A stretch of 64,000 bases of DNA from Saccharopolyspora indica (GTDB lineage Bacteria; Actinomycetota; Actinomycetes; Mycobacteriales; Pseudonocardiaceae). The notes under the pieces were generated by a model. It was not told where the DNA came from. It ran no database searches and was given only the letters and a program-made list of their open reading frames with translations. Made by a program: the position numbers and the translations under genes. Positions 24,532-33,002 of this stretch are shown in pieces. The stretch is taken from positions 159,172 to 223,171 of the forward strand of contig NZ_JAQGLB010000014.1 in NCBI RefSeq assembly GCF_027853965.1, in the 5' to 3' direction. The number at the start of each line of letters is the position of its first letter. The first letter of the stretch is position 1.

Positions 24532-24721
24532 TGTGGTCGGCGTGCGCGGAAGCGAGGTGCCCGATGACAGCGCTGCGGATACCGGACCGGAGAGCCGCGG
24601 GTCCAGCGGCGCGCAGGCCACCGCTACCGGCACTCCGGCGTCCTGTGTGGCCGCTCGGCGCCCGACCGCGCTGGACGTGTCGCGAGCACTGCGATCAGGA
24701 CGGGATGGCGGAGGAGCCCGG

Positions 24722-25033
24722 ATGCAGCGAATAGCCTTGCGCACCAAGCTGGAACCCGGCCGCGAAGCCGAGTACGAGCAGGTCCACGCGGTGATCCCCG
24801 CCGAGCTGGACGCGGCGCTGCGCGAAGCGGGAGTGCGCAGCTGGCGGATCTGGCGCGACGGCCTGGACCTGTTCCACGTGGTGGAGGTCGAGGACTACCA
24901 GGCGATGCGGCGGGCGTTGCGCGACCACCCGGCGAACGTGGCCTGGCAGGCCCGGATGTCCGAGCTGCTGGCGGTGGCGGACGACTACTCGGGCGGGGAC
25001 ACCGGTCTCCGGCAGGTGTGGGAGCTGCCGTGA
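24722..25033 (+). CDS. L-rhamnose/L-fucose mutarotase (RhaM family)
   Basis: A 103-residue ferredoxin-fold mutarotase that interconverts sugar anomers. RhaM-family features are IALRTKLEPGREAEYEQVH, IPAELDAALREAGVRSWRIW and the C-terminal WQARMSELL. ATG with GGAGGAGCCC upstream; the frame is open further upstream but that part has no family similarity. It overlaps the aldo-keto reductase start (GTGA), so the two are coupled. The neighbours suggest the sugar is L-fucose or a relative. Confidence 0.85.
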   Translation: MQRIALRTKLEPGREAEYEQVHAVIPAELDAALREAGVRSWRIWRDGLDLFHVVEVEDYQAMRRALRDHPANVAWQARMSELLAVADDYSGGDTGLRQVWELP

Positions 25034-25998
25034 AGCTCGGCCGCTCGGACGTGGTGGTCTCCCCGCTGGGGTTCGGCGGCGCGGTGATCGGGAACCTCTA
25101 CCGTGCGGTCGACGAGGAAACCGCGCTCGGCGCGGTGGACGCGGCCTGGGACGCCGGGATCAGGTACTTCGACACGGCGCCGCACTACGGGCTCGGGCTG
25201 GCCGAACGCCGCCTCGGTGCGGCGCTCGCCGGACGGCCCAGGTCGGAGCTGGTCGTGTCGACGAAGGTCGGCAGGCTGCTGGTGCCGAGCCCGGCGACCG
25301 CGGACGCGCGCGATGCCGCGGGTTTCGACGTGCCCGCCGACCAGGAGCGGGTGTGGGACTTCAGCGCGGACGGGGTGCGGCGATCGCTGGAGGCCAGCCT
25401 GCGGCGGCTCGGCATGGACCGGGTCGACCTGGTGCTGATCCACGATCCGGACGAGCACTGGCAGCAGGCGGTCGACGAGGCCTACCCGGCCCTGCACGAG
25501 CTGCGCGCGCAGGGCGTGATCGGCGCGATCGGTGCCGGGATGAACCAGTGGCCGATGCTGGAGCGGTTCGCGACCGAGACCGATGTGGACGCGGTGATGC
25601 TCGCCGGCCGCTACACGCTGCTCGAGCAGTCCGCGGCGGAGACCATGCTCCCGGCGTGCCTGCGGCGGAACGTGTCGGTGCTGGCCGCCGGGGTGTTCAA
25701 CGGCGGTGTCCTGGCCACCGACGAACTCGGCCCGGAAGCGATGTTCGACTACTCGCCCGCCGCGCCGGAGCTGCGCGCGAGGGTGGCCGGGATCGCGGCG
25801 GTGGTCCACCGGCACGGTGCGAGCCTTCCGCAGGTGGCGATGGCTTTCGCCGGTGCCCACCCGGCCGTCGCCAGCGTCGTCGTGGGCGCGCGATCCGCGG
25901 CGGAGGTCCGCCGCAACGCCGAGCTGTTCGAGCGACCGGTGCCCGCCGAGGTGTGGGCGGAGCTGGCCGAGGCCGGGCTGCCGGTTCCCGGGGCGTAG
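25030..25998 (+). CDS. Aldo/keto reductase, L-fucose dehydrogenase-like
   Basis: A 322-residue TIM-barrel oxidoreductase. Catalytic tetrad residues are visible: Asp and Tyr in FDTAPHYGLGLAERRLG, Lys in VVSTKVGRLL, and His in VLIHDPDEHW. The NAD(P) region near the end is SVVVGARSAAEVRRN. Members close to this pattern oxidise L-fucose or D-arabinose to the lactone. The start GTG overlaps the mutarotase stop. With the aldolase-type gene after it, an oxidative deoxy-sugar route is likely, although a lactonase and an acid dehydratase are not in the window. Confidence 0.83.
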   Translation: MKLGRSDVVVSPLGFGGAVIGNLYRAVDEETALGAVDAAWDAGIRYFDTAPHYGLGLAERRLGAALAGRPRSELVVSTKVGRLLVPSPATADARDAAGFDVPADQERVWDFSADGVRRSLEASLRRLGMDRVDLVLIHDPDEHWQQAVDEAYPALHELRAQGVIGAIGAGMNQWPMLERFATETDVDAVMLAGRYTLLEQSAAETMLPACLRRNVSVLAAGVFNGGVLATDELGPEAMFDYSPAAPELRARVAGIAAVVHRHGASLPQVAMAFAGAHPAVASVVVGARSAAEVRRNAELFERPVPAEVWAELAEAGLPVPGA

Positions 25999-26089
25999 GC
26001 GACCACCGGACGCGAATTGGACTTGGCCGGAGATCACCCGCGGACGGACGATGGGGTGGACGGACACGCACCGAACAGGGAGGAAGTGC

Positions 26090-26965
26090 ATGTTCACCGG
26101 CCTCAGCGCCTTCCCGCTCACCCCGACGAGCGAAACCGGGATCGACGAACGGGGATTCCGGAAGCTCGTCGCGCGCTTGGCCGCGGCGGGCGTCGATTCG
26201 ATCGGCGCGCTCGGCTCGACCGGCGGCTACGCCTACCTCACCCGCGAGGAGCGCTTCCGGGCCGCCCGGATCGCCGTGGACGCGGCAGGCGATGTCCCGG
26301 TCATGGTGGGCATCGGCGCGCTGCGCACCTCCGAGGTCCTGGCCCTGGCCGAAGACGCCCAGAACGCGGGCGCGTCCGCGGTGCTGCTCGCTCCGGTGTC
26401 CTACCAGCAGCTCACCGATGACGAGGTCTTCGGGCTGTACGAGGACGTCACCGCGGGGCTGTCCGTTCTGCTGTGCGTGTACGACAACCCCGGCACCACG
26501 CACTTCCACTTCAGCGACGAGCTGCACGGGCGCATCGCGGCCCTGCCCGACGTCGGTGCGGTGAAGATCCCGGGCATTCCCGAAGAGCAGGCGCCGACCA
26601 GGGTCGCCGCGCTGCGGAGCGCGCTGCCCGAAGGGGTCGCTCTCGGCGTCAGCGGCGACCAGTTCGCCGCCGGCGGGCTCAACGCCGGTGCCGACGTGTG
26701 GTTCAGCGTCATCGGTGGCCTCCTCCCCGAGGAGTGCCTGGCGATCACCCGCGCCGACGCCGACCGAGCGGTGGAGCTGTCCCAGCGCATGACACCGCTG
26801 TGGGAGCTGTTCGGGCGCTACGGCAGCCTGCGCGTCACCTCCGCCGCGGCCGAGCACCTCGGGCTCATCGGCTCCCCGAACCTGCCCCGGCCGCTCCGCG
26901 GCCTCCCGGCCGGGGCCCGGCGCGAAGTCGCCGACGTGCTCGAATCCCTGGGCGTGCGCGCGTGA
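26090..26965 (+). CDS. Dihydrodipicolinate synthase family aldolase/lyase
   Basis: A 291-residue class I aldolase of the DapA/NAL superfamily. Schiff-base Lys in GAVKIPGIPE, the Tyr of the proton relay in CVYDNPGTTHF, and a variant substrate loop GSTGGYAYLTREER (normally GTTGE) argue against true DapA. Members of this branch cleave or dehydrate 2-keto-3-deoxy sugar acids. ATG with GGGAGGAAG upstream. It lies 91 nt after the aldo-keto reductase and fits as the cleavage step giving pyruvate plus an aldehyde. That pathway role is inferred. Confidence 0.85.
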   Translation: MFTGLSAFPLTPTSETGIDERGFRKLVARLAAAGVDSIGALGSTGGYAYLTREERFRAARIAVDAAGDVPVMVGIGALRTSEVLALAEDAQNAGASAVLLAPVSYQQLTDDEVFGLYEDVTAGLSVLLCVYDNPGTTHFHFSDELHGRIAALPDVGAVKIPGIPEEQAPTRVAALRSALPEGVALGVSGDQFAAGGLNAGADVWFSVIGGLLPEECLAITRADADRAVELSQRMTPLWELFGRYGSLRVTSAAAEHLGLIGSPNLPRPLRGLPAGARREVADVLESLGVRA

Positions 26966-26998
26966 ACGGCTCGCCGCCGGGCGGGCCGCGAAAGCCGT

Positions 26999-27029
26999 TT
27001 GACCTCGAGTGCGCTCGAAGTCCTAGTGT
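26999..27029 (+). promoter_or_regulatory. MerR/SoxR-type promoter with 19-bp spacer
   Basis: TTGACC (-35) and TAGTGT (-10) are 19 bp apart, two more than the optimum. The spacer contains a near-perfect palindrome, ACCTCGAGTG and CGCTCGAAGT (27002-27021). This is the classic MerR-family design in which the regulator untwists the DNA to activate. The cognate regulator is not in the window. Confidence 0.6.
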
Positions 27030-27061
27030 GGAGCCGATTCCGATCGGTTGAGGAGATCTCG

Positions 27062-27892
27062 ATGACGGTGCTGGTGACCGGGGCGACGGGAAACGTCGGA
27101 CGCTGCGTGGTCGACCGCCTGCTGGCCTCCGGTGCGGAGGTGCGGGCGCTGACCAGGGATCCGGGCTCGGCGGGCCTGCCCGCCGAGGTGGAGCTGTTCG
27201 CCGGTGGGCTGGGCGATGCGGAGCCGCTGGCGGAGGCGCTGGCCGGGGTCGACCGGGTTTTCCTGTTCCCGGTACCGGAAAGCACGGCCACCTTCGTGGC
27301 GCGGGCAGCGGCCGCGGGCGTCCGGCGCGTCGTGGTGCTGTCGTCGATGGCGGTGGAGTTCGGCGCCGGCAACGCGATCGGGCAGCGTCACCGGCTGGTC
27401 GAGCAGGCGGTCGCCGGCGGTGGTTTCGAGTGGACGTTCCTGCGACCGGGTGCGTTCGCCACCAACACGCTGGCCTGGGCGGAGCCGATCCGCGCGGAAG
27501 GCGTGGTCCGGGAGCCGTTCCCGGATGCGCAGCAGACGTCGATCCACGAGGACGACATCGCCGCGGTGGCGGTCGCCGCGCTGCTGGAGGACGGGCACGC
27601 CGGGAAGTCGTACGTGCTGACCGGCCCGGAGCGGGTCAGCACGGCCGACCAGGTGCGCGCGATCGGCGCGGCGATCGGCCGCGAGGTGCGCCTCGAAGCG
27701 GAGCCGCTGGAGCAGGCGAAGGCGCGCATGGTGGCCGGGGGAGTACCGGCAGCCGTCGTGGACACCCTGTTGGACCTGCGCGGAGCGGACCAGGACCTCG
27801 ACGAGCCGGTGCCGACGGTCGAGCAGGTGACCGGGCGTCCGGCCCGCACCTTCGCCCAGTGGGCTGCCGACCACGCCGACGACTTCCGCTGA
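27062..27892 (+). CDS. NAD(P)H-binding protein, NmrA/atypical SDR family
   Basis: A 276-residue Rossmann protein. The cofactor loop is VLVTGATGNVGRCVVDRLL; VRALTRDP follows, as in NADP-binding NmrA-like proteins. VVVLSSMAVEFG and WTFLRPGAFATNTL are the further family motifs; the YxxxK pair of classical SDRs is missing. Members reduce quinones (QorB-like) or sense redox state. ATG with GAGGAG upstream. The MerR/SoxR-type promoter fits induction by a redox-active or toxic compound. Confidence 0.83.
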   Translation: MTVLVTGATGNVGRCVVDRLLASGAEVRALTRDPGSAGLPAEVELFAGGLGDAEPLAEALAGVDRVFLFPVPESTATFVARAAAAGVRRVVVLSSMAVEFGAGNAIGQRHRLVEQAVAGGGFEWTFLRPGAFATNTLAWAEPIRAEGVVREPFPDAQQTSIHEDDIAAVAVAALLEDGHAGKSYVLTGPERVSTADQVRAIGAAIGREVRLEAEPLEQAKARMVAGGVPAAVVDTLLDLRGADQDLDEPVPTVEQVTGRPARTFAQWAADHADDFR

Positions 27893-27944
27893 GCAGCGCG
27901 GAAATCGGTCGCCCGCAGGACGGTTCGGCGGCTAATCTCCCGCC

Positions 27945-28691
27945 ATGACCGCCATTTCCGTGCCCTACCACCTCGATGAACTGCTCCCCGAATCCGCTCT
28001 GGGGGTGCGCACCACGACCCAGGTGGTGCGCCGGTTGCCGGACGGGGACGTGTGGCAGCGCCTCGGCGCGCTGTACCCGGACGTCGCCGACGAGGTGGCG
28101 GCCGCGGTGCGCCGGGGCGAGCTGCCGTCGGTGATCTCCGGGGACTGCACGGTCTCGCTGGCGGTGCTCGCCGGACTGCAGCGGGCGGAGGTGCAGCCGT
28201 CGATCGTCTGGTTCGACGCGCACGGCGACGTGCAGCGCCCGGAGACCACGGAATCCGGCTACCCGGGCGGAATGCCGCTGCGCATGGCGGTCGGCGACCA
28301 CCCGGAACTGCTGGCCGGGGCCATCGGCCTGCGCCCGCTGCCGGAGTCCCGGGTGCTGCTGGTCGGCGCGCGCGATCTGGACCGGGCCGAGGTCGAGTAC
28401 CTGGAGAGCTCGGAGATCGCCCGGTCCGAGGTCGAGCGGGCCGCCGAGGAACTCCCCGACGGGCCGCTCCTGCTGCACATCGACCTCGACGTGATCGACG
28501 CGGCCGAGCTGTCCGACCTCCGCTTCCCGGTGACCGGCGGGCCGTCGGCGGCCGCGGTGCTGGACGCCGCCCGGCGGATCCTGGCGACCGGCCGGGTCCG
28601 GGCCCTCGACATCGCTTGCACCTGGTACCCGGAAGGCCCGATGGCCAACCGCACCCGGATCGTCGAGGAGCTGCTGGCCGCGGCCGACTAG
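27945..28691 (+). CDS. Arginase-fold protein with an altered metal site
   Basis: A 248-residue ureohydrolase-fold protein. Metal ligands are mostly present: WFDAHGDVQRPET (DAHGD) and HIDLDVIDAAE (DxDxxD). The first motif, normally GGDHS, reads SGDCTVS, so Cys stands in place of a manganese-binding His. It is also shorter than arginases (~300 residues). It may hydrolyse a guanidino compound or be a divergent member with another role. Start ATG lies 52 nt after the NmrA-like gene. Confidence 0.75.
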   Translation: MTAISVPYHLDELLPESALGVRTTTQVVRRLPDGDVWQRLGALYPDVADEVAAAVRRGELPSVISGDCTVSLAVLAGLQRAEVQPSIVWFDAHGDVQRPETTESGYPGGMPLRMAVGDHPELLAGAIGLRPLPESRVLLVGARDLDRAEVEYLESSEIARSEVERAAEELPDGPLLLHIDLDVIDAAELSDLRFPVTGGPSAAAVLDAARRILATGRVRALDIACTWYPEGPMANRTRIVEELLAAAD

Positions 28692-28864
28692 CGCCGGAGG
28701 CAACCTCACGTCCGGTCGCGCGTCCCATCAGCAGGAGCGAGATCGGACCGCACCGGTCTCGCGGCAGCGGAACGACCTCCTGGCGGCGGGGAATCCCTCG
28801 GCCCGCCGCCCACCGCTGCCGAGGGCGGGCAGCGCGGGGCAGGGCTGTCCGCCCGCTCCCTCGA

Positions 28865-28898
28865 GCGTGGTTCCCCGGCCCGCACCGGGGAACCACGC
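28865..28898. terminator. Hairpin terminator between convergent genes
   Basis: GCGTGGTTCCCCGG and CCGGGGAACCACGC form a perfect 14-bp stem with a 6-nt loop (CCCGCA), between the arginase-fold gene and the ABM gene. Confidence 0.8.
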
Positions 28899-28906
28899 CG
28901 GGTCGC

Positions 28907-29197
28907 TCAGTCGAACGGCGGGCGCATGTCGGTCACGCTGAACTTCATCACGGCGTCGCTGATGACGGCGATCCCGGTGTCCGGTGCGTCGGCGACAGCC
29001 CGCCACGCTTCGAGTGCTTCCTCGGATTCCCACCGCTCGAAGTTGTTCACCCGCGCCGGGTCCACGGGATCGGCCGTGATGGCCACGTCGAGGCATCCGG
29101 GAGCTCGTCGAGCCCGGCGGACGAGGTCGCGGAGCTCGGCGACGAACGCATCGCGCTGAGCGGGGTCCACCTCCAGGTGACCGGCAATGATCAGCAT
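28907..29197 (-). CDS. Antibiotic biosynthesis monooxygenase (ABM) domain protein
   Basis: A 96-residue ferredoxin-like alpha-beta protein: MLIIAGHLEVDPAQRDAFV at the start, RRARRAPGCLDVAITADP, and NNFERWESEEALEAW, the standard ABM layout. Homologues are cofactor-free quinol or anthrone oxygenases and small-molecule degraders. It is a single-gene unit between two terminators. The substrate is unknown. Confidence 0.83.
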   Translation of the reverse strand: MLIIAGHLEVDPAQRDAFVAELRDLVRRARRAPGCLDVAITADPVDPARVNNFERWESEEALEAWRAVADAPDTGIAVISDAVMKFSVTDMRPPFD

Positions 29198-29333
29198 GTT
29201 CCCTCCAAGTTTCGCGGCATGCGTAGAGGTGGACGGTGCGATGCCGCGAAACCCATCGGTCCGGCGCCAGTGTTCCCGGGTCGAATCGGGCGCGGGTTGA
29301 GAAGGTGACCTAGGAATCCACAGTGGACGCGAA

Positions 29334-29366
29334 GCGGCCCGCCCCCCGCAAGAGGGGACGGGCCGC
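29334..29366. terminator. Terminator of glpF-glpK
   Basis: GCGGCCCG and CGGGCCGC form the stem base, with CCCC and GGGG continuing it, just after the glpK stop on the minus strand. Confidence 0.75.
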
Positions 29367-29379
29367 TGTTCTCAGGTGC

Positions 29380-30885
29380 TCAGTCGACCCAGTCGAGGGT
29401 CTTGGACACCGCCTTCTGCCACTGCGCGTACTCCTTCTCGCGCAGCTCGGTCGGCATCTTCGGGTCCCACTGCTTGTCCTTGGCCCAGTTGGAGCGGATG
29501 TCCTCCTCGCTCTCCCAGAAGCCCACCGCCAGCCCGGCCGCGTAGGCCGCGCCCAGCGCCGTGGTCTCCGCGACCACCGGGCGGATCACCGGCACGCCGA
29601 GGATGTCGGCCTGGAACTGCATCAGCAGCTCGTTGCCGACCATGCCGCCGTCGACCTTCAGCGACTTCAGCGGCACGCCGGAGTCGGCGTTCATCGCCTC
29701 GATGACCTCGCGGGTCTGGAACGCCGTGGCCTCCAGCACCGCGCGGGCCAGGTGACCGCGGTTGACGTAGCGGGTCAGCCCGACGATCGCGCCGCGCGCG
29801 TCGGAGCGCCAGTGCGGTGCGAACAGCCCGGAGAACGCCGGCACGAAGTAGGCGCCGCCGTTGTCCTCCACGCTGCTGGCGACCTGCTCGATCTCCGGGG
29901 CGCTGGCGATCAGCCCGAGGTTGTCCCGCAGCCACTGCACCAGCGAACCGGTGACCGCGATCGAACCCTCCAGGCAGTACACCGTGTCGTTGCCGCCGAT
30001 CTTGTACCCGACGGTGGTGAGCAGCCCGTTCTCGCTGATCACCCGCTCGGTGCCGGTGTTGAGCAGCACGAAGTTGCCGGTGCCGTAGGTGTTCTTGGCC
30101 TCGCCGGGCGACAGGCAGGCCTGGCCGAAGGTGGCCGCCTGCTGGTCGCCGAGGATGCCGGAGATCGGGATGCCCGCGAACACGCCGCGCTCCCGGAACT
30201 TGCCGTAGACCTCCGAGGAGGAGCGGATCTCCGGCAGCATCGCCATCGGAATGCCGAGCTCGGCGCAGATGTCGGCGTCCCACGCCAGCCGCTCGAGGTC
30301 CATCAGCATGGTGCGGGAGGCGTTGGTCGGGTCGGTGACGTGCAGTCCGCCGTCCGGGCCACCGGTGCAGTTCCACAGCACCCAGGTGTCCATGTTGCCG
30401 AACAGCAGCTCGCCGCGCTCGGCGCGCTCGCGGGTGCCCTCGACGTTGTCCAGGATCCACTTCACCTTGGGACCGGAGAAGTAGGTCGCCAGCGGCAGCC
30501 CGGTCTTGCGCTGGTACCGGTTCTGCCCGTCCTCGCCCGCGGCGAGGGCGTTGACGATCTCGTCGGTGCGGGTGTCCTGCCAGACGATCGCGTTGTACAC
30601 CGGCTTGCCGGTGGCCTTCTCCCAGACCACGGTGGTTTCCCGCTGGTTGGTGATCCCGACGGCGACGACGTCGGAGGACACCAGGTCGGCCTTGGCGAGC
30701 GCGCCCGCGCACACCTGCCGGGTGTTGGTCCAGATCTCGACCGGGTCGTGCTCGACCCAGCCGGCCTTCGGGAAGATCTGGCGGTGCTCGACCTGGTCGA
30801 CCGAGACGACCCGACCGGAGTGGTCGAAGATCATGCACCGGGTCGAGGTCGTGCCCTGGTCGATGGCGGCGACATAAGAGGCCAT
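29380..30885 (-). CDS. glpK: Glycerol kinase
   Basis: A 501-residue FGGY kinase that makes sn-glycerol 3-phosphate from glycerol and ATP. Signatures: AAIDQGTTSTRCMIFDHSG, ITNQRETTVVWEKATGKPV with the glycerol-binding Arg-Glu, IVWQDTRTD, ILGDQQAATFGQACL, TYGTGNFVLLNTG and GGMVGNELLMQFQADILGV. Length and motifs are those of true GlpK. ATG at 30885. It is the second gene of glpF-glpK, 35 nt after glpF. It probably answers to GlpR encoded upstream in divergent orientation. Confidence 0.97.
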   Translation of the reverse strand: MASYVAAIDQGTTSTRCMIFDHSGRVVSVDQVEHRQIFPKAGWVEHDPVEIWTNTRQVCAGALAKADLVSSDVVAVGITNQRETTVVWEKATGKPVYNAIVWQDTRTDEIVNALAAGEDGQNRYQRKTGLPLATYFSGPKVKWILDNVEGTRERAERGELLFGNMDTWVLWNCTGGPDGGLHVTDPTNASRTMLMDLERLAWDADICAELGIPMAMLPEIRSSSEVYGKFRERGVFAGIPISGILGDQQAATFGQACLSPGEAKNTYGTGNFVLLNTGTERVISENGLLTTVGYKIGGNDTVYCLEGSIAVTGSLVQWLRDNLGLIASAPEIEQVASSVEDNGGAYFVPAFSGLFAPHWRSDARGAIVGLTRYVNRGHLARAVLEATAFQTREVIEAMNADSGVPLKSLKVDGGMVGNELLMQFQADILGVPVIRPVVAETTALGAAYAAGLAVGFWESEEDIRSNWAKDKQWDPKMPTELREKEYAQWQKAVSKTLDWVD

Positions 30886-30920
30886 CTGTCGTTCTACCTT
30901 CCTATGTGGACTGGGTCTGG

Positions 30921-31676
30921 TCAGCTGGCGATGGGCAGTGCGAGGGCCAGCGCACCCGCCAGCACACCACCGAGGATCGGGCCGGCGATCGGCACCCAGG
31001 AGTATCCCCAGTCCGCCGAGCCCTTGCCGCGGATGGGCAGGATCGCGTAGGCGATGCGCGGGCCGAGGTCGCGAGCCGGGTTGATGGCGTAGCCGGTCGG
31101 GCCGCCGAGCGAGTTGCCGATGCCGATCACGATGAAGGCGACCGCGGCGTAACCCAGCGCGGAGTTGCCGAAGGTCGGCACGCCGTCCGCGCCGCCGGGG
31201 CCGGCCTGCGGGCTGAGGATGATCCAGAAGACCAGCACGAAGGTGCCGATGGTCTCGGTCACGAGGTTCCACGGGGCGTTCCGCACCGTCGGGGCGGTGG
31301 AGAAGATGCCGAGCGTGTTGCGCGGGTCGTCGTGGGTGTCGAACTGCAGCTTGTAGACGGCCCAGCACAGCACGGCGCCCAGGGTGCCGCCGACGAGCTG
31401 CGCGATGATGTAGACCGGCACGTCCGACCACGCGGTCTGGCCGTTGATCGCCAGCCCCAGGGTGACCGCCGGGTTGATGTGCGCGCCGGTGGGCTCGGCG
31501 ATGCTGGCGCCCGCGAAGACCGCGAAGCCCCAGCCGAAGTTGACCATCAGGAAACCGGTGTCGTGCCCGCCGGTCTTGCGCAGGACGTTGTTGGCCACGA
31601 CGCCGCAGCCCATCAACGTCAGTACCGCCGTCCCCATCATCTCCCAGAGGAAGATCTCCCCGAGACTGATCGTCAT
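30921..31676 (-). CDS. glpF: Glycerol uptake facilitator (aquaglyceroporin)
   Basis: A 251-residue MIP channel with six helices and both NPA boxes: GAHINPAVTLGLA and YAINPARDLGPR. Asp after the second NPA-Arg (NPARD) is the hallmark of glycerol-conducting GlpF rather than water-only aquaporins. I chose the ATG at 31676 because GAGGGG lies 6 nt upstream; the frame extends 15 codons further without support. It opens the glpFK operon and faces glpR across about 300 bp. Confidence 0.95.
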   Translation of the reverse strand: MTISLGEIFLWEMMGTAVLTLMGCGVVANNVLRKTGGHDTGFLMVNFGWGFAVFAGASIAEPTGAHINPAVTLGLAINGQTAWSDVPVYIIAQLVGGTLGAVLCWAVYKLQFDTHDDPRNTLGIFSTAPTVRNAPWNLVTETIGTFVLVFWIILSPQAGPGGADGVPTFGNSALGYAAVAFIVIGIGNSLGGPTGYAINPARDLGPRIAYAILPIRGKGSADWGYSWVPIAGPILGGVLAGALALALPIAS

Positions 31677-31974
31677 TGCGTTCCCCTCTTCATGCCGCCG
31701 TTGGCACAGGCGGGACTTCACTGTCCGACATGGAGTGAGTCGGGACGGTACTGCCGCATGTCAACACGTGTCCATGCATGCCGCCAGTCGTGGGTACCGG
31801 GTTGCTCCGTACCGCCCAGTGCCCCGGCTCGGCCCCGCGGGCCGGATTCCGCCCGCAGCGCGACCCGACGTCGCTCCATACTGTGCGGTAACATTAGACT
31901 TGGGGAAAACAACGCTGCAAGACGCCTCCGATGGTGTTTTTATCGAGTTGGCTGGTTCGGGAGTGAGGGGGACG
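31677..31974. promoter_or_regulatory. Divergent glpF / glpR control region
   Basis: This 298-bp AT-richer region contains the promoters for both operons. An imperfect inverted pair, GTCCGAC (31723-31729) and GTCGGGAC (31740-31747), and a TAACATTAGACTT stretch near 31890 are the best operator and -10 candidates. The GlpR site cannot be fixed by eye. Confidence 0.4.
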
Positions 31975-32805
31975 ATGATGTCCGCTCGGCGTCCGTCCGA
32001 GAAGCAGCAGGACCGCAGGCGCAAGATCACCGAGCTGGTGATGGCCGAGGGCACGCTGCGCATCGACGACCTCGTCACGACCATCGGCGCCAGCGCGATG
32101 ACCGTCTACCGCGATCTCGCCGACCTGGAGTCGCAGGGACTGGTGCACCGCAACCGCGGCAACGTCTCCGCGGCGTCGTCGCTGCTGTACGAGGCGGCGT
32201 CGGAATTCCGCCTGCCGCAGAACAAAGCGGAGAAGGAAGAGCTCGCCCGCGCCGCCGCCGAACTGGTCGAACCCGGCCAGGCGCTGGTGCTGGACGACTC
32301 GACGACCGGCGTCTACCTGGCCCGGCTGCTGCCGGAGCGGGCCCCGCTGACCGTGGTCACCAACCACCGCGGGGTGTTCGACGAACTGCGCAACGCACCG
32401 GGGATCAGCCTGATCTGCGTGGGCGGCGACTACCTGCCGTGGGCGGACGCCTTCGTCGGCGGCATGGCGCTGGACGCGCTGCGCAACCTGCGGGTGGACC
32501 TGGCGATCATGTCGGTCTCCGCGGTCACCGACGGGATCTGCTGCTACCCGCAGCAGGAGATGGTGCAGATAAAGAAGGCCATGCTCGCCTCCGCGCGGCG
32601 CCGCGTGCTCTACGTCGACCACACCAAGTTCCAGCGGCGGGCGCTGCACGCGGTGGCACCGGTGGAGGACTTCGACATCGTCATCGTCGATTCGAAGACC
32701 ACCAGCGCGGACGTCGAGGTGCTGCGCGAGCGCGGCGCGCTGGTCGAGCAGGCGGGGAGAACGCGCGGTGTCGCGGCGGGCACGCAGCGTGCTGGTCGGG
32801 CATGA
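31975..32805 (+). CDS. glpR: DeoR/GlpR family transcriptional regulator
   Basis: A 276-residue DeoR-family repressor. Helix-turn-helix LRIDDLVTTIGASAMTVYRDLADLESQGLVHR; sensor domain VLDDSTTGVYLARLLPER, VVTNHRGVFDELRN, LICVGGDYLPWADAF and VLYVDHTKFQRRAL. By its position between glpFK and glpD it should sense glycerol 3-phosphate and repress glycerol use. Start ATG 31975 (GAGTGAGGGGG upstream). The C-terminal ~30 residues are low-complexity (Arg, Ala, Gly). The symbol rests on context. Confidence 0.85.
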   Translation: MMSARRPSEKQQDRRRKITELVMAEGTLRIDDLVTTIGASAMTVYRDLADLESQGLVHRNRGNVSAASSLLYEAASEFRLPQNKAEKEELARAAAELVEPGQALVLDDSTTGVYLARLLPERAPLTVVTNHRGVFDELRNAPGISLICVGGDYLPWADAFVGGMALDALRNLRVDLAIMSVSAVTDGICCYPQQEMVQIKKAMLASARRRVLYVDHTKFQRRALHAVAPVEDFDIVIVDSKTTSADVEVLRERGALVEQAGRTRGVAAGTQRAGRA

Positions 32806-33002
32806 TGACCATTCGTCGAGGCCCGGTTCCCGCGTGGGCGGTGGTGCGGGGCGGCCTGCGCGATCACCTTCGGCGGCCCGGGGGCGTCCTCGCGCGAAGG
32901 CCGAGCGCGCGCAGCGGGGAAAGCTGAGTCCCACCCCGCGAGCGGCTGCCGCCGCTGTTGGAAGACCTGATGGTGGGACGCGATTCGAGCGAGGAGGACG
33001 CG

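Noticed and set aside
24503..24721. N-terminal extension of the mutarotase
   Set aside because: RhaM proteins are about 104 residues. The extension has no family similarity, and a strong GGAGGAGCCC lies right before the ATG at 24722.
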